Positions 9,370-21,265 are shown, counted from the stretch's first letter. The stretch is DNA of 64,000 nucleotides from Fulvia fulva (GCF_020509005.1 NC_063020.1:558001-622000), one strand, 5' to 3'. Notes: generated by a model not told the origin, from the letters alone. Translations and numbers: made by a program.

Positions 9370-10984
9370 GAGGCCCGGGACTTTATGTGGTCTCTGCTAT
9401 GTTACAGCAGCTGCTGGCATTTCGAAACAATGTTCAATGCCAACACGTAGCACATGGCGGTGCACAAGCGCTGCGAAACTTGTCTGCAAGACTCTTTATT
9501 TCGGGTTGATCTGCGAAAGCTCAGGTTAAAAGGCACGCATCAGATCAACATTTAGGCAGTGTCAAACTCCGACCACATCGTCCTGAGAAGAAGTTGTGTG
9601 TGCCTGAAAGATGTTCGTACTTCTGTCATTATTTGACCGCATCCAATGCTGATTTGTCACAGGGCAACGGATGCTGCATCCTGCATAGACAACAGGTCGG
9701 TAATGCTCGAGAAGTGCTACAGGAGCTCACCGGTCGACGTGCAAGTTAGTATTTGGCTACCGTTCGAGGATTGCGGCAAGTTGTCCAGTTCCAGCTGGGT
9801 CGCGGGGAGAGTGTCGTGCGACCTAACGTACACCAGAAACCATCGGATAGCTTTACTTGTGTTGCCAGACTTGGTGGGCTGAGCCATGATTGCCAACAGA
9901 GTGCCGTCGCGGAAACCCATCGCGCTCTACCTGTTCTCATTGCTTGGCCTGTAGGAGGCGGGAAGAAACTACGCTGGTGGTACTAGTGGTCAGCGAATTA
10001 GAGCGTACTGCTCAAGACGCAGCGGCTCGTAGCATAAGCACAGCATCTTCCAAGTCCGCATGACTGCGTGGCCGCAGACATTCGCTGGCCTAGATATGCC
10101 TGCAGTGTAACGACAGCACACTTCGATCTCCTGAATCGCCATACAGGTGTTCGCTCCGACTCATCGCTGATCAGAGACTGTAGAATAGAAGCATTGATTG
10201 GGCTCATCGAAAAAATTCATGATGCTGTGTTTCCGCGAGCAATTTCTGGTTGTAGTCCTCGCGAGCAAGCTGGTCGTAGGGGAGGTTCGATGAGCAGAAT
10301 GACAAGCGTCTGCCGTCGAGAGGCCAGGTAGAAGCCTCAGCCCAGAGTCATCCATTGTCATGGAACTACCAACGTGGCATTGCATCTGTGGCGACGAGAA
10401 AGGTCATGACATCGCTAGACTATGTCGTAGGGCCAGCGGGTCCGACGAGGAGTTGAATCATTAGGGTAGACATTTTGCCGATGGAAGACGAACAACATCG
10501 CAGGGGGTGGCTAGTACATGGTTGGAGGTAGTGAATGTCGATGGTGAACAACAGAGCAAGAGCGACGGAAAGAGAGGAGAATTCAGCGGGCGGCAAAATG
10601 TGGCTCGTGCTCAGTGAATGAACAGGTACTTCCGTTAGCGCCAGACACGTGGGAGCCAATCAAGTCCAGCTCGAGAACATCGTCTCTCCCGGTCCCTTCT
10701 CCCATGCGCCTTCAACATCATGCCAAACTCATTCACATCGCCACGACATTCGCAAAACTTTACTGCCATCGCCGAAAACATTCGCACAACGGCCAGGAAG
10801 TCGTCTCACATCACCAGAAACCTGACCACAACCAGTTGGCACAATAATGAACTGAAGAAGTCCTTGTTTATCCATTCACACTACCCAATCGCACTCCAAG
10901 CTTGCAGTCTAAACATCTCTACCGCCAAGAATCAAACCCATCATCAACCCACAAGACCGCTCAACACCAGAACGCCACCCAACA
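9370..10984. other. Long intergenic stretch
   Basis: About 1.6 kb between the start of the LtrA-like gene and the 3' end of the next minus-strand gene. It holds only short overlapping frames on both strands with no protein-like character. No tRNA-like fold or repeat was noticed. Confidence 0.4.
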
Positions 10985-12580
10985 CTACCCCTGCAACAAC
11001 CTCTGGTCCCTTACCCCCTTCCTCTCCTGGGCATCCTTCAACATCTCTCTCTGCACCACCTCCATCGCCTGCTCATTCGTCTCATACACCCCATAGTGCA
11101 CCCCATCCCACTCAGCCGCAAACAAGCCAGGCTGCACCACCTTCTTCTCCCCCTCTTGCTTCTTCTCCTCATCCAGGACCCGGTCTCTGGGTGCTGTATA
11201 CCCCGGCTTCCCCAGCTTCTTCTTCTCAGCCACTGTCAGAGGAGCGATTGCGCCCTCGAGGGGATAGGTCTGTAAATAGGAGATAACGAGGGCCTGGACC
11301 TGAGTCTTTGATTTTGACCCCAGACCGCGGGCGTAAGCGGTGGAATCGACGATGTTGTGGAAGGTGTCCTTGGAAGTGAGGAAGGCGATCATAGCTTTCT
11401 TGGTGAAGGCTGTGCCAGGCCAGAGCTCCAAGGTGTCGTGTGTCTGGAGGGCGGTGCGGAAGATGAGAGTTTCTGCGTGGTTCGCGGCTATCTCCGCCGT
11501 GGTATGGCCGTGCTCGTCGCGGTCGGATGGGAAGAGGGTAGAGGAGGCGGTCGGAGGCGGCGAGCCGACGTAAGCGCTATCGGCTGGAGTTGGCAGGCCT
11601 TGTGCAACCTTGGTGGTAGGAATGGTGATAGGGTCCGGCCGGGTCGCCTTACGGAGCTTTTTGAGCGCGGAGCCGAAAGCTGCGGCGGTCTGGCAAGCGT
11701 CCTCGCCTTGGAAGAGGAAGTCGTAAACTTTGTCGCCTGCTTCCTCTTCCACGCAAGCTGGGAAATACTTGCTAACCTCGAGAGCAGCAAACTCGCCTTC
11801 GCCTTGCCACTTGATATGCGTGAGATCACCAGCTTTGAGGGAGACTGTGGCGTACTCTGAACCAAAGCGGGTCCAGTGGAGGTACTGCTTGTCACTCTCT
11901 AAGCTGAAAGTGCCGTATTCGAAGCGATCTTCACCTCTGCTTGCTTTGTGTCCACCGTCGAGGATCTGGGTGTCTCTGAAGGGGCAGTTCTTGTACGCGT
12001 TGTAGGAAGCGGTCGCTGAGACATCGGGGATCTCCGTTGCCACGGCTTTGGTAGCCTCCAGCTCTTTCTCGCGTGCCTCGCGCTCCTTTGCTTGCTGCGC
12101 TTTGTACCGAGTCAGGTTTGCGTCCGCTTCTTTGGCGGTGCAGAGGCCTGGATAGAAGTCGTCGACCTGTGGTGAGTCGTCCACCGTCTCAACATCCGCA
12201 GATTCCGCATTCTCGAGCTCTACATCCTCAGACTTGAGATCGCCATCCTCGTCTGTGCCATCAGAGAAGTCTGCCAGCTCTGAATCATTGCTGGTCGCTT
12301 GTGGTAGCTCGGCAGGAGCGCGAAAAGCGGACGAGTCGGTAGGTGAGGTGTATGACTCTCCTCGAGCCTTCTTGATGTCTTCCGACTTGTCTTCATCATC
12401 CTCTCGAGCCCGCTTGTTGCTGGCCGAACTCGTAGTGTGGAAGCCTGACGACGCGACGGCGCCGTCTTTGCGAGTAGCTTGGTTCTTGTTGCCTCCCTTC
12501 TTTGCATCGCGGCGCAGCAAGAACGGCTGCGTCTTGCCTATTCTCGAGCCCTGTCCAGGTCGCCTGAAGCCCTCAGACAT
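10985..12580 (-). CDS. Uncharacterised protein with PH-like beta domain, 531 aa
   Basis: A single exon of 531 residues. The N-terminus is basic and Gly/Lys-rich, followed by an acidic Ser/Asp/Glu-rich disordered stretch (about 60-145) and a charged helix (about 155-185). Residues about 215-310 form a beta-rich segment with DRFEYGTFSLESDKQYLHWTR, a hydrophobic strand pattern and VYDFLFQGE. This pattern resembles the N-terminal PH-like domain of TFIIH subunit Tfb1/p62 and a matching segment in the next gene. The C-terminal ~170 residues are helical with no known domain. Nuclear location is likely from the composition (inference). The gene is intact and no intron is needed. I cannot assign a function. 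Confidence 0.6.
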   Translation of the reverse strand: MSEGFRRPGQGSRIGKTQPFLLRRDAKKGGNKNQATRKDGAVASSGFHTTSSASNKRAREDDEDKSEDIKKARGESYTSPTDSSAFRAPAELPQATSNDSELADFSDGTDEDGDLKSEDVELENAESADVETVDDSPQVDDFYPGLCTAKEADANLTRYKAQQAKEREAREKELEATKAVATEIPDVSATASYNAYKNCPFRDTQILDGGHKASRGEDRFEYGTFSLESDKQYLHWTRFGSEYATVSLKAGDLTHIKWQGEGEFAALEVSKYFPACVEEEAGDKVYDFLFQGEDACQTAAAFGSALKKLRKATRPDPITIPTTKVAQGLPTPADSAYVGSPPPTASSTLFPSDRDEHGHTTAEIAANHAETLIFRTALQTHDTLELWPGTAFTKKAMIAFLTSKDTFHNIVDSTAYARGLGSKSKTQVQALVISYLQTYPLEGAIAPLTVAEKKKLGKPGYTAPRDRVLDEEKKQEGEKKVVQPGLFAAEWDGVHYGVYETNEQAMEVVQREMLKDAQERKGVRDQRLLQG

Positions 12581-13301
12581 GTTTCCGGGTGACGGTGATG
12601 CTTATTGGTAGTGAAGCTTGCCGCGTGAGATGGCTCGATTCGACTCGTCGCGACTTGCTGTGGTTGATTGGGAACTTGTATCTTGGGAGAGGTCTCTTGT
12701 TCTATGAACAGGTCTGAATTGCCTAACAAAGTGGTAGGAAGCGGTACTACGAAGGGATGCAACGCGACAGAGTCTTATGCTCGTGTTTCGAGGTGTTGTT
12801 GTGTCGGGTGTTATCCTGATGTTCGGCTCGAGTGAAGAGCTGGCTTTTGGACCCACTTTTGGCAATTCACTTACAGGGTCCAGCACATGCAAGTGAATCC
12901 TGAAGACAAAAACATGGAGCCATTGCAAATCAAGAGCCACTGCACAAAATAACTGGAGCAAATACAACTCAATGGCGAATACTGAGCCCGAGAGTTATCG
13001 ACATGAAGTAGATCATAGCAGATCGAGATCCTGTGACTCAAGAACATCGTTATCTAAATTATGATATGTGCAAAGCTTTCCTGCTCCAAAGTGAGCTGCA
13101 TTCGATGAGCCTGTAACTTGCGATAGTCTTATTTTGGCACCCATCCGGTGCTTGATATGCGTCAATATGCACGTACCCTTTTCAACCGGCGCAAGCCGCC
13201 TGCGATATCCTAAAATCATATGTCCTTCCATCTGGTGATATGTATATTGTCTTCGGTGATCCCCCCAATATCTTACATCATCCGTGAAATATGCTCCGTT
13301 C
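12581..13301. other. Intergenic, upstream of the 531-aa gene
   Basis: This 721-bp gap contains the promoter of the gene starting at 12580 and the 3' flank of the gene ending at 13302. Nothing else was recognised. Confidence 0.4.
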
Positions 13302-16300
13302 TTATTCATACAGTGTTCGGTCTTTTGGATCCAGTGGCCACATGCCCCAGTCTGGGTGAATGCCATGACAATTCTTGAAGCTGTGGTGTGTGCAAACATA
13401 ATCACCACCGCATTTGCACCAGTCGGGTGTCGTCACTGGTAGCCTCTGGGCCGCCACCTGATCTCGGATCCGCAGATAGTCAGCGGCGTATGGCGAGTCA
13501 CGCCACAGAAAGAACTTCTCCCACACGAAGTACCTCGCAAGTCTCTCTTGGCGCAGAGGCTTGTTCACGTTTGACGAGGCGTTCGAGAATTTGGTCGAAT
13601 CTGTCAGGCCAAGGAAGTCGTCCTTTCGCTGCAGTGCATGGTTGAGAGGGTCCCTGGGATCGGTGTCTTTTGTCATTTGCGCACGTTCTTTCGGGTCCAT
13701 TGTGTCAGTGAGCTTGATCAAACTGGGTGGCCAGTCACCATTGCCATATCTCTGCCAGCATTCGCGCAGGATCACGATGTCCCGCTCGGACTCCAGCATT
13801 TCTGCCTCCGTGTGCGGCTTGGACAGCGCCAGCTGTCGTTGGTCTACCCATCCAGTACCTCGAGTTGGAGCGCCGGTGTCTGGCACAGTGTCTCTGGGCG
13901 CGTTCGACTCGGAAAGAACGGTGGAAGGCTTGCGGCTCTTGGTTCCGCTCGCTTTGCGACGAGTGCTCTCCTGGCTGGAGGGCATATCTTGTGGCATGCC
14001 AGCTTGTAACAATTGTACAAATTGATCAATGTTCAACTCGTGCGGATCGTCGATGAACTTGAACGTGTATTTGCTAATTGGCCTGACTGTGATCTTCAGG
14101 TGATTCTCGCCAGGCTTTTCGTGCTTCTCGCAACTTGCGATGTTGGAAATTGAGATTTCGACACTCGGCCTACGGGCTCCGCTCTGAATCCAGTGCAACG
14201 AGGAGCCGTCTGAAGTAATGCCCAATGTGCCTGTGTTGTTGGAGTGACGCGTCCTTCCCTCTAGCTGGAAGTGAGATGTATCCGCATCGTGCCAAGTTTT
14301 GCTCAATGCCGCGTTCTTGAACTTGCGATAATCAACTTTGGGTGCCTCCCCCTCTTTTTCGGGAGATTTGCGCTTTTTCCCCTTCCCCTTCTTGGTAGGG
14401 GCGTTTGGCGTCGCAGCGGGAGGCGTATCTGCCGGCGGTGGAGTCTTCTTCGTGGATGCTGGGATCTTGGCTATGAAGCCAGGTAGGTGTAGTCCCTGCG
14501 GTCGTATGGTAGGAGCAGTGACCTGCGCAGGAGTATCTGCCGCCGGGGTAGGCGTTGGATCCGAAGCATGAGCAGGTGCGAGATCAGTCGGTGCAGTTGG
14601 CTGAGAATTTGGTACCGGTACCTTGGCTGCAGCGCCAGGCAGTCGTAGCGTCCCTTGTTGTCGATTTGGAGTACTGACAAGTGACGGTGCCGAGGTAGTG
14701 GCCGGTAGCGGCCTTTGCTGGATGCGTGAAGCTCTCTGGGGCGAGGAGGTACCCACCGAATTCGCGGCAGGAGGCAGTGCTAGCGAGGACTGATCGCGGA
14801 TGAATGGGCCGGTGTATGCTTTCCCAGGCGCGACATTCTGGTGGGATGCTGCACTCACCGGTTCCGTGGAAGGAGGTCGTACCGAATAAGGAAGTTGATG
14901 GCTGAATGTCCCAACATATACTGGTGCAGGCAGAAAGTTCTGGCGTGGAGAGGTGCCAACTGATCTCGGGGCAAGAGGTGGCGCTGGCGTGAAATTTGGA
15001 CGTGTGGGAGCACCGGTGTATACAGGCGCAGGCGCAACATTCTGTCGTGGTGTTGTAGACGCCGGTTTCGGGGCGTTGGCTCGCGCCTGGGCTACCAGCT
15101 GTTCGACCGTAGTGTATATAGGGGCTTGCGCAGGAGGCACCGCAGACGGGCGCTGCTATCCCGTGAACGACCTCGAGGGTGCAGAATGCTGCCATCCAGT
15201 AGCATTGCGAAAATCCTCCCACGACGTTCCATCACTGTAAGGCTGTGAGATATTTGAAGGCGGCGCAGATCTGTGGTCGTTGATGAGGCCGACAGAATCT
15301 GCAGCATTGACCATGTCATCGGCCGCATTGAGGCGTTGTTCGTTAGACTTGTCGAGACCCAAGAACTTCTGTACCTCAGAGTACTGAGGATTAGGCACCC
15401 AGACATTGGTCTCGTTATCCAAATCGTAGGCCCAATGGCCAGCCGTTGTCGAATCGCCCTTGACTTCCTAAGGCAAGGATTGATCGACAGCGGATGCCAT
15501 CGTTGGGTACGTTGCGGGTATACTAGTGACGGAGTCGCGGTTTGACTGCTGAAAAGCACCGGCGATGCTACTGCCTGTCTTGCTTTTCTTCATTGAAATA
15601 CCACCAGCTTCCTCTGGAGCTGCAGTCGGCTTACGCTTCCTCCCGGCACCAGACCCTGTCGAGGTCGGAAAGATGGCTCCCTGGCTCATCAGACCTGCTA
15701 GAGTCTGGTTGCTGGCGTTTGGACGTGCGCCCGATGAGAAAGGGAAACCGGGCGGAGTTGGAGTCGCCATCGTAAGGGGCGCTGAAGCCATGAAAGGGGC
15801 CATAGGCGGTGCAGAAGATCCGCCGAGTCCAGTCTGATAGACACCAGACATGATTGTCTGGGGCGCAGTGTGTGGTGGAGGTGGCATTACGAATCCATGA
15901 GGCCTGGCTGGACTGACGGCCTGCATCATTGGCTGTGCTGACATGCTCGGTGGACCGGTGGCCATATTGCTAGCCATACCTGGGGATCGCAGTCTGCCAG
16001 CCCCGGCTGTGCTGATAGGAGACATCGCTGGCTGAACTGGCGTGCCCGGCCAAGCTGTAGGCGCCATTGGCTTGGGGGCGGTGCGTTGCGGAGGTGGTAC
16101 TGCGAAACCATGCGGTCTGGCAGTGTTGGCAGCTGGTATTGCTGGCTGGGTTGGCACGTTCTGCTTGGTCGGTAGGCTAGCCGGGGCTGTAGGTATAGTG
16201 CTTTCTTCGCGAGGTAACGGAGACTCTCCTGACTGCGGCATATCGGGCATGGTGAGTGGCACGTTCGAGTTTGGAATTGGTGCAGTAGGCGTAGAGGAGG

Positions 16301-16859
16301 CGCCTCCAGTCGGCTGTGATAGCATAGGTGGGGCGGCCATGGGTGCGCCTGGCTGTAGGCCTTCAGAAGTGTTGGCAGGAACACCATTCGTTGAAGGCAC
16401 CACATCAGCATGCTGCCAATCCTCGTTTCCATTCTCATCTGCCGCCCACTCCTTCATGAGCCCGGCGTACTCGCCATCCTCCGCGAGTAAGCCAAAGTCG
16501 TCGTCTCCGAAGTTACCGTCTCTGAAAACGCTGCTCTCGTCAATGGCTGCTCCCTCATTGCCCCGGGCGTTCTCGTCATCCCGGCCATCCTCGTTGTCTT
16601 GAGGCTTGTCGATGTCTTCAGCATCCTCATCTCCAAAGAGGCTGCTGTAGTCATTGCGGTCTTCCTCGTCGCCCTCAGCGTTCTTATCACCGAAGAGGCT
16701 GCTATGCTCGTTGCCGGTCTCCTCCTCTCCCTCGACATCCTCATCCCCAAAGAGACTTCCAAAGTCATCGCCAGCGTCGCTCTCGTAGTTCGCCTCCTCC
16801 TCGACAGTCTGTCCAGCCATGTTCAAAGCACTCGAAGCGTCGAAGTTGTTTGCTGCCAT
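13302..16859 (-). CDS. Large Pro/Gln-rich protein with PH-like domain, interrupted by two in-frame TAG codons
   Basis: From the ATG at 16859 to the stop at 13302 there is one unbroken reading phase of 1,186 codons, except for TAG at 15470-15468 and TAG at 15158-15156. In order: an acidic region with three SLFGD(E/K)(D/N) repeats about 24 residues apart, a long Pro/Met/Ala-rich region with two ARPHGF-x-PPP repeats, a short globular part (WAYDLDNETNVWV), Pro-rich repeats (PRQNxxPAPVYxG), a PH-like beta domain (GTLGITSDGSSLHW...YTFKF) resembling Tfb1/p62, and a C-terminus with a Cys/His-rich WCKCGGDYVCTHH motif. Both TAGs sit where CAG would fit. Alternatives: two small introns with poor donors (for example GTCACT...CTTAG, 63 nt, in frame), a mutant gene, readthrough, or separate genes (15468-16859 and 13302-15140). 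Confidence 0.5.
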
Positions 16860-17952
16860 GTTGCAGATAATAGTCCTGCGATATGGAAGCGCGCGTGTCG
16901 ATCGTGGAGACAAGGAGGTGGTATGCAAAGCGCAGTGTGTCGTAGCAGTGGTGAAGATAGCTGAAGATGGTGCGAGAGGTGGTCTGTTGGTGTGATCTGT
17001 TATTTTTCCGGATGGAAGATGTTGAGAAAGGAAGAGGGGTTGCAAACGTAGAAGTAGTCGAGAGTGTCAGGAAGTCGCGGGCGCTCGGACCACTTCGAGA
17101 TGTGAAGCACAAGTTCCGGCCAGCGGGACTTGTCGGTGAATGGTCGAGACTGCGGCAGTGATTGTGGGTAGGAGGTGGACTGGAGCTGGGAAGAGTGGCG
17201 GGAGAAGTCGGTCTGCAGTTCAACCTGATCGTCTTGTCGTGGTGAGGGAGGTCGGTCCTTAAGAGGGAGAAGTCTCAAGAAGAATGTAGGACCTCCAACG
17301 ACAATAAGACCAATCTTCTGATTGATGATAGGATGTAAGATGGCTGGGAGTGATCAATGCGCGTGAGCCTGACCAATGGGGTCGACAGACGGGCATTCAT
17401 CTCGATGATTAGAGTTTCCACGCCAAGTTCAACCAATGAGAGGATCGGGAGAGCATTCACGGCAACGGCGGGTGCTTCATGTGAGGCACAAGTCTGCGCC
17501 ACAGGGGACTGGTTTAATGCCACATCGACGGCTAGGCGGTCGCTTCGGATATACAATGGCGTGTATCGGATTGTTGTTGGGTATAGCTGTATCAGGATGA
17601 AGCAGGATATCGGTACGTGTGTTGTAGGAGCCTAGGAGGGGATGTACTGTAAAAGGGGTCAAATTCTGCAGGGTCGCAATGAAGTCTTTGTTCAGGTGCT
17701 ACTTACTGCTCGACGCTTCCACGACCAGACCGTTCCAATGAAGTGCTCGATGTAGCACCTGCCTCTGCGGGATCGTGCACCGGAGCAACGTCCTGGGGCT
17801 TTGTGCTTGCAGGCCAAACCCGCATGCTGCCGCGGAATACGGATTTCGACGTGGTATCTTCCGCGCTCAAAGCCGATCTCTCCCCGGCACGTCCCTCCCC
17901 TTCAGAGCATTTGTAGCTAAATCTATCATCTCATACCATCATCACTGACCCC
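16860..17952. other. Intergenic, 1.1 kb
   Basis: It holds the promoter side of the gene starting at 16859 and the 3' flank of SRP14. Frames here are short and overlap on both strands; none is convincing. Confidence 0.4.
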
Positions 17953-18488
17953 TCACTTCTTCTCCCCAGCACCAGCACCCGCCGCCTCCTTCTTCTTCCC
18001 CTTCTTATCCTTCTTCCTCTTACTCCGATCCCGCTTCTTCAGACTCTGCATACCCGCCTTGCACACGTCCGCATACCTCGTGAAGAAAGCCTCCAGATCG
18101 TCCGGCTGAACGAGCGTGCTGAGCTTGATCTTGTGCTTGTTCTTTTTCCGGTCTGTACTTTGGCTCTTGCCGTCCGTTGCTCGGATGATCAAGGGGAGGG
18201 GGTCGGGTGGGTTGAGGTCGCTGAGATCGTCGGGGGATTTTGGGGTGGGTGGGTGTTGGGTGGGGTCGTATGTTACTGCTAGTGATTAGGGTGGGATGGA
18301 ACGTCGGGACTGGGACGATAGCTTACGTCGCTTTTGTGTGAGGTATACGGAGCCGTGGCCTTTTTGCTGTGTCTTGTCGATCAAGGATGTGAGGTGAGTG
18401 AAGAACTGTCGCGTGTCAGTATTGGGTGGTCACTTCTAGTGCATGTGCTGGCTATGCATACCTCATCGTGGCCAAGGTGGTCTGGCAT
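17953..18488 (-). CDS. srp14: Signal recognition particle subunit SRP14
   Basis: Three exons (18488-18462, 18405-18327, 18275-17953) with introns of 56 and 51 nt, each GT-AG with in-phase joins, give 142 residues. The product begins MPDHLGHDEFFTHLTSLI, continues with KGHGSVYLTQKRL, a proline-rich insert, PLIIRATDGKS, KIKLSTLVQPDDLEAFFTRY and a Lys-rich tail. These are the conserved blocks of SRP14, which with a partner subunit forms the Alu domain of the SRP and delays elongation during co-translational targeting to the ER. The basic tail is long but usual in fungi. It is transcribed divergently from SGD1. Confidence 0.93.
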
Positions 18489-18691
18489 GATCTTTGCCTA
18501 TTGCAGAGCTCGGTCTATGTGGTATGCAGCGGTACCTCGAGGATGTGGTGAAGGTGTCGTTGGAGTGGATGCAGTGGGGTCCAGGATGTGGGATGCAGAT
18601 CATCAGATCCGAATCCGACAGGTCCACCAAAAAGTCCAGACCACCGTCTTTCCTGTTGCCATTCACCTGACATGACTGCATACACCTCACG
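18489..18691. promoter_or_regulatory. Bidirectional promoter SRP14/SGD1
   Basis: Only 203 bp separate the start codons of two divergent genes for cytoplasmic and nucleolar ribonucleoprotein work, so the promoters must overlap. Co-regulation is plausible but is inference. Confidence 0.5.
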
Positions 18692-21265
18692 ATGCGTAGA
18701 ACGAACTATGGAGGGCCGAGGCTGCCGGCTGTCTTGCTGGACAAGGTTGACAGCGGACGAGTCGGCAAGAAACGCGACGCTTCTCGCAAAGACAAGCGGA
18801 AGCAGGAACGATTGCAGAAGAAATCTGTACGGGCGGCACCGAGACCACAGCGAAGAGTTCCAGTGCCTCAGGAAGAGAGCGATTCAGAAGATGATCAGCC
18901 TATACCGCCAGCGAAGCCTACAGCGAAGGCGAAAGGGCCCACGAAAGACGCGAAGCCTACCAAGTCTATCCTGAAGCAGCGCCCGGAGCCGGAGGCCGAT
19001 GAGGTGGAAGACGAAAGCGAAGATGATGGAGAGTTGGAGCTGGGGAAAGAGCTGGCAGGTCCGTCGATGTCAAAGAAGGGTGCGAAGGCAAAACTCGAGG
19101 ATGATGACGCTGAGATTGCTGCGCTGGAGAAGAAGTTGGGCATCAAAGGCAACAAGTCGAAGAAGACTGGCGATGACGAGCTTGATTGGCTTTTGTATGG
19201 CTCAGATGGGGATGGTGATGCTGGTCCAGGTACTAAGAGGAAGCATCCCGAAGATGACGACTGGTTGAAGAGCAAGAGACGGAAAGCTGCTGCGGTGGTA
19301 CAGAAAGAAGAGGAGCCGGAGGATAGCGAGGATGAAGATGACGAGATCGAAGAGCCTGATTTCGGTGACTTTGACCGCCTTGGCGACAGTGATGCAGAAG
19401 ATGCGCCAGCCGACTTCGAGAATCCCTTCTCTGAGGACGAGCTATCGGAAGGCGACTTTGACGACTTTGACGACGGTGACGGGGATGCCAGTGATATGGA
19501 AGACCTGACGCCGGCACCAGCAAAGAAAGTCAAAGAGAACCCATACGTGGCGCCTGTCGCCAAGGACGATGCTGCGCCTGCCGCAAAGTATGTGCCACCT
19601 TCAATGCGAAAGGCACCTTCCTCGGACGAAGAAGTCCTGAAGCAGCTTCGGCGACAACTTCAAGGTCTGCTCAACCGACTCTCGGAAGCGAATCTCATCT
19701 CGATCCTGCAGTCTGTACAGGAGGTGTACACCAACAACGCACGGCAATATGTGACGTCCACCCTGGTGGATCTGCTACGAGGCTTGGTCTGCGATCCTGC
19801 CGTGCTCAATGACACTTTCTTGATTTTACACGCCGGCTTTGCGGCATCGTTGCACCGCACAGTCGGCACCGACTTTGGGGCACAGATGCTTGAGGCCATC
19901 GCACAGGCTTTCGACGAGCACTACAGCAAAGACGCATCTGCTGAGGGCAAGCAAGCGCTCAATCTGTTGGCATTTCTAGCGAATCTGTACACGCTCAACG
20001 CCATCTCGAGCGACATCCTCTTCGACTATATTCGCATGCTACTCGAGAGAGAGAACTTCAGTGAGAACTCCACGGAGCTTTTGGTGCGGGTCATTCGTGT
20101 CTCTGGCCAGCAGCTTCGTTCTGATGATCCAACCGCATTGAAAGACATAGTGCTGCTACTACATCGTACTATCTCAGCTATCGGCAAGGACAACGTTAGC
20201 GTAAGAACACAGTTCATGGTTGAGCAAATCGACAACTTGAAGAACAACCGCGTGAAGACCGGTGTTGCAGCAAGCGCGCTCAGTGCTGAGCACATGCAGC
20301 GAATGAAGAAGACCCTCGGTAGTATCAAGACTGTCAAGACGACAGAGCCGCTTCGTATCGGACTCGCTGACTTGCGTGACGCTGACAAGAAGGGCAAATG
20401 GTGGCTAGTCGGCGCAAGCTGGCAGCCCAAGAATGAGGCAAAGACTACATCATCAAAGCAGAAGCAAGCAGACAGCAATCATGATGCTGATGCCTCCGAC
20501 GTCGACGAACAAGGTGGCGTCGATCTCGACAAGCTCGCCAGACAGCAAGGCATGAACACAGACGTGCGTCGCGCAATCTTCATCGCTGTCACAGGGGCCA
20601 TCGACCCAGAACACGCATTCTTACGTCTACAAAAGCTGAACTTGAAGAACAAACAACAAGTAGAAATCCCGCGAGTTCTGCTCCATTGCGTTGGGGCAGA
20701 GCCCGTTTACAACCACTTTTACACCCTCATCGCATGCCGCTTCTGCGGCGACCATAAGATGTGGAAGGCTTGGCAATTTGCGCTACTTGACATCTTCAGA
20801 AGACTAGGCGAAACCCAAGCCGACGCTGATGATGAGCCTGAAGAATCAGAAGAGATGGACGTGAAGAAGGTGTACAACTTGGCGAAGCTATACGCCACTT
20901 TGGTCGCGGAACGTCTGCTGCGCATCACGATCTTGAAGACACTTGATTTTGGGGCCTTGGCATCGAAGACACGAGTCTTCGTTGAAACAATGCTAGTCAC
21001 AATCATGATCTTGCTGCGAAAGAAGGCGCATCAAGATGGCTTTGAAGGTGCGGTCAAGCAGACCTTTGAGCAAGCACACGCCGTTCCGGAAATGCTACTG
21101 GGGCTGAAGTACTATCTCACCAGTGTCGTACCTGAGAGCGAGGTCATCGGGAATAGGAAGGAAGCGAAAGTTGTTGCCAGTGGGTGCGAGTATGCAGTCG
21201 ACGTACTGAATGAGACTAGGAAGGGAAAGATCGCTGTCGAGGAGGATCTTTCAGATGTCGACTGA
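18692..21265 (+). CDS. SGD1: Nucleolar MIF4G/MA3 protein Sgd1 (NOM1-like)
   Basis: A single exon of 857 residues starting MRRTNYGGPRLPAVLLDKVD. The first ~300 residues are a Lys-rich then Asp/Glu-rich disordered region with repeated acidic blocks. A PPSMRKA motif leads into a helical MIF4G-type domain (around 315-530, with EANLISILQSVQEVYTNN and HAGFAASLHRTVG) and an MA3-type domain (around 625-780, with DVRRAIFIAVTGAIDPEHA). This order and length match Sgd1/NOM1, a nucleolar factor needed for 18S rRNA maturation and 40S subunit production (family knowledge). It ends EEDLSDVD. The gene is intact with no lesion. Confidence 0.92.
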   Translation: MRRTNYGGPRLPAVLLDKVDSGRVGKKRDASRKDKRKQERLQKKSVRAAPRPQRRVPVPQEESDSEDDQPIPPAKPTAKAKGPTKDAKPTKSILKQRPEPEADEVEDESEDDGELELGKELAGPSMSKKGAKAKLEDDDAEIAALEKKLGIKGNKSKKTGDDELDWLLYGSDGDGDAGPGTKRKHPEDDDWLKSKRRKAAAVVQKEEEPEDSEDEDDEIEEPDFGDFDRLGDSDAEDAPADFENPFSEDELSEGDFDDFDDGDGDASDMEDLTPAPAKKVKENPYVAPVAKDDAAPAAKYVPPSMRKAPSSDEEVLKQLRRQLQGLLNRLSEANLISILQSVQEVYTNNARQYVTSTLVDLLRGLVCDPAVLNDTFLILHAGFAASLHRTVGTDFGAQMLEAIAQAFDEHYSKDASAEGKQALNLLAFLANLYTLNAISSDILFDYIRMLLERENFSENSTELLVRVIRVSGQQLRSDDPTALKDIVLLLHRTISAIGKDNVSVRTQFMVEQIDNLKNNRVKTGVAASALSAEHMQRMKKTLGSIKTVKTTEPLRIGLADLRDADKKGKWWLVGASWQPKNEAKTTSSKQKQADSNHDADASDVDEQGGVDLDKLARQQGMNTDVRRAIFIAVTGAIDPEHAFLRLQKLNLKNKQQVEIPRVLLHCVGAEPVYNHFYTLIACRFCGDHKMWKAWQFALLDIFRRLGETQADADDEPEESEEMDVKKVYNLAKLYATLVAERLLRITILKTLDFGALASKTRVFVETMLVTIMILLRKKAHQDGFEGAVKQTFEQAHAVPEMLLGLKYYLTSVVPESEVIGNRKEAKVVASGCEYAVDVLNETRKGKIAVEEDLSDVD

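Noticed and set aside
18895..19563. 222-codon Ser-rich minus-strand frame
   Set aside because: It is the antisense of the acidic region of SGD1, where GAT/GAA codons give open Ser/Leu/Phe frames.
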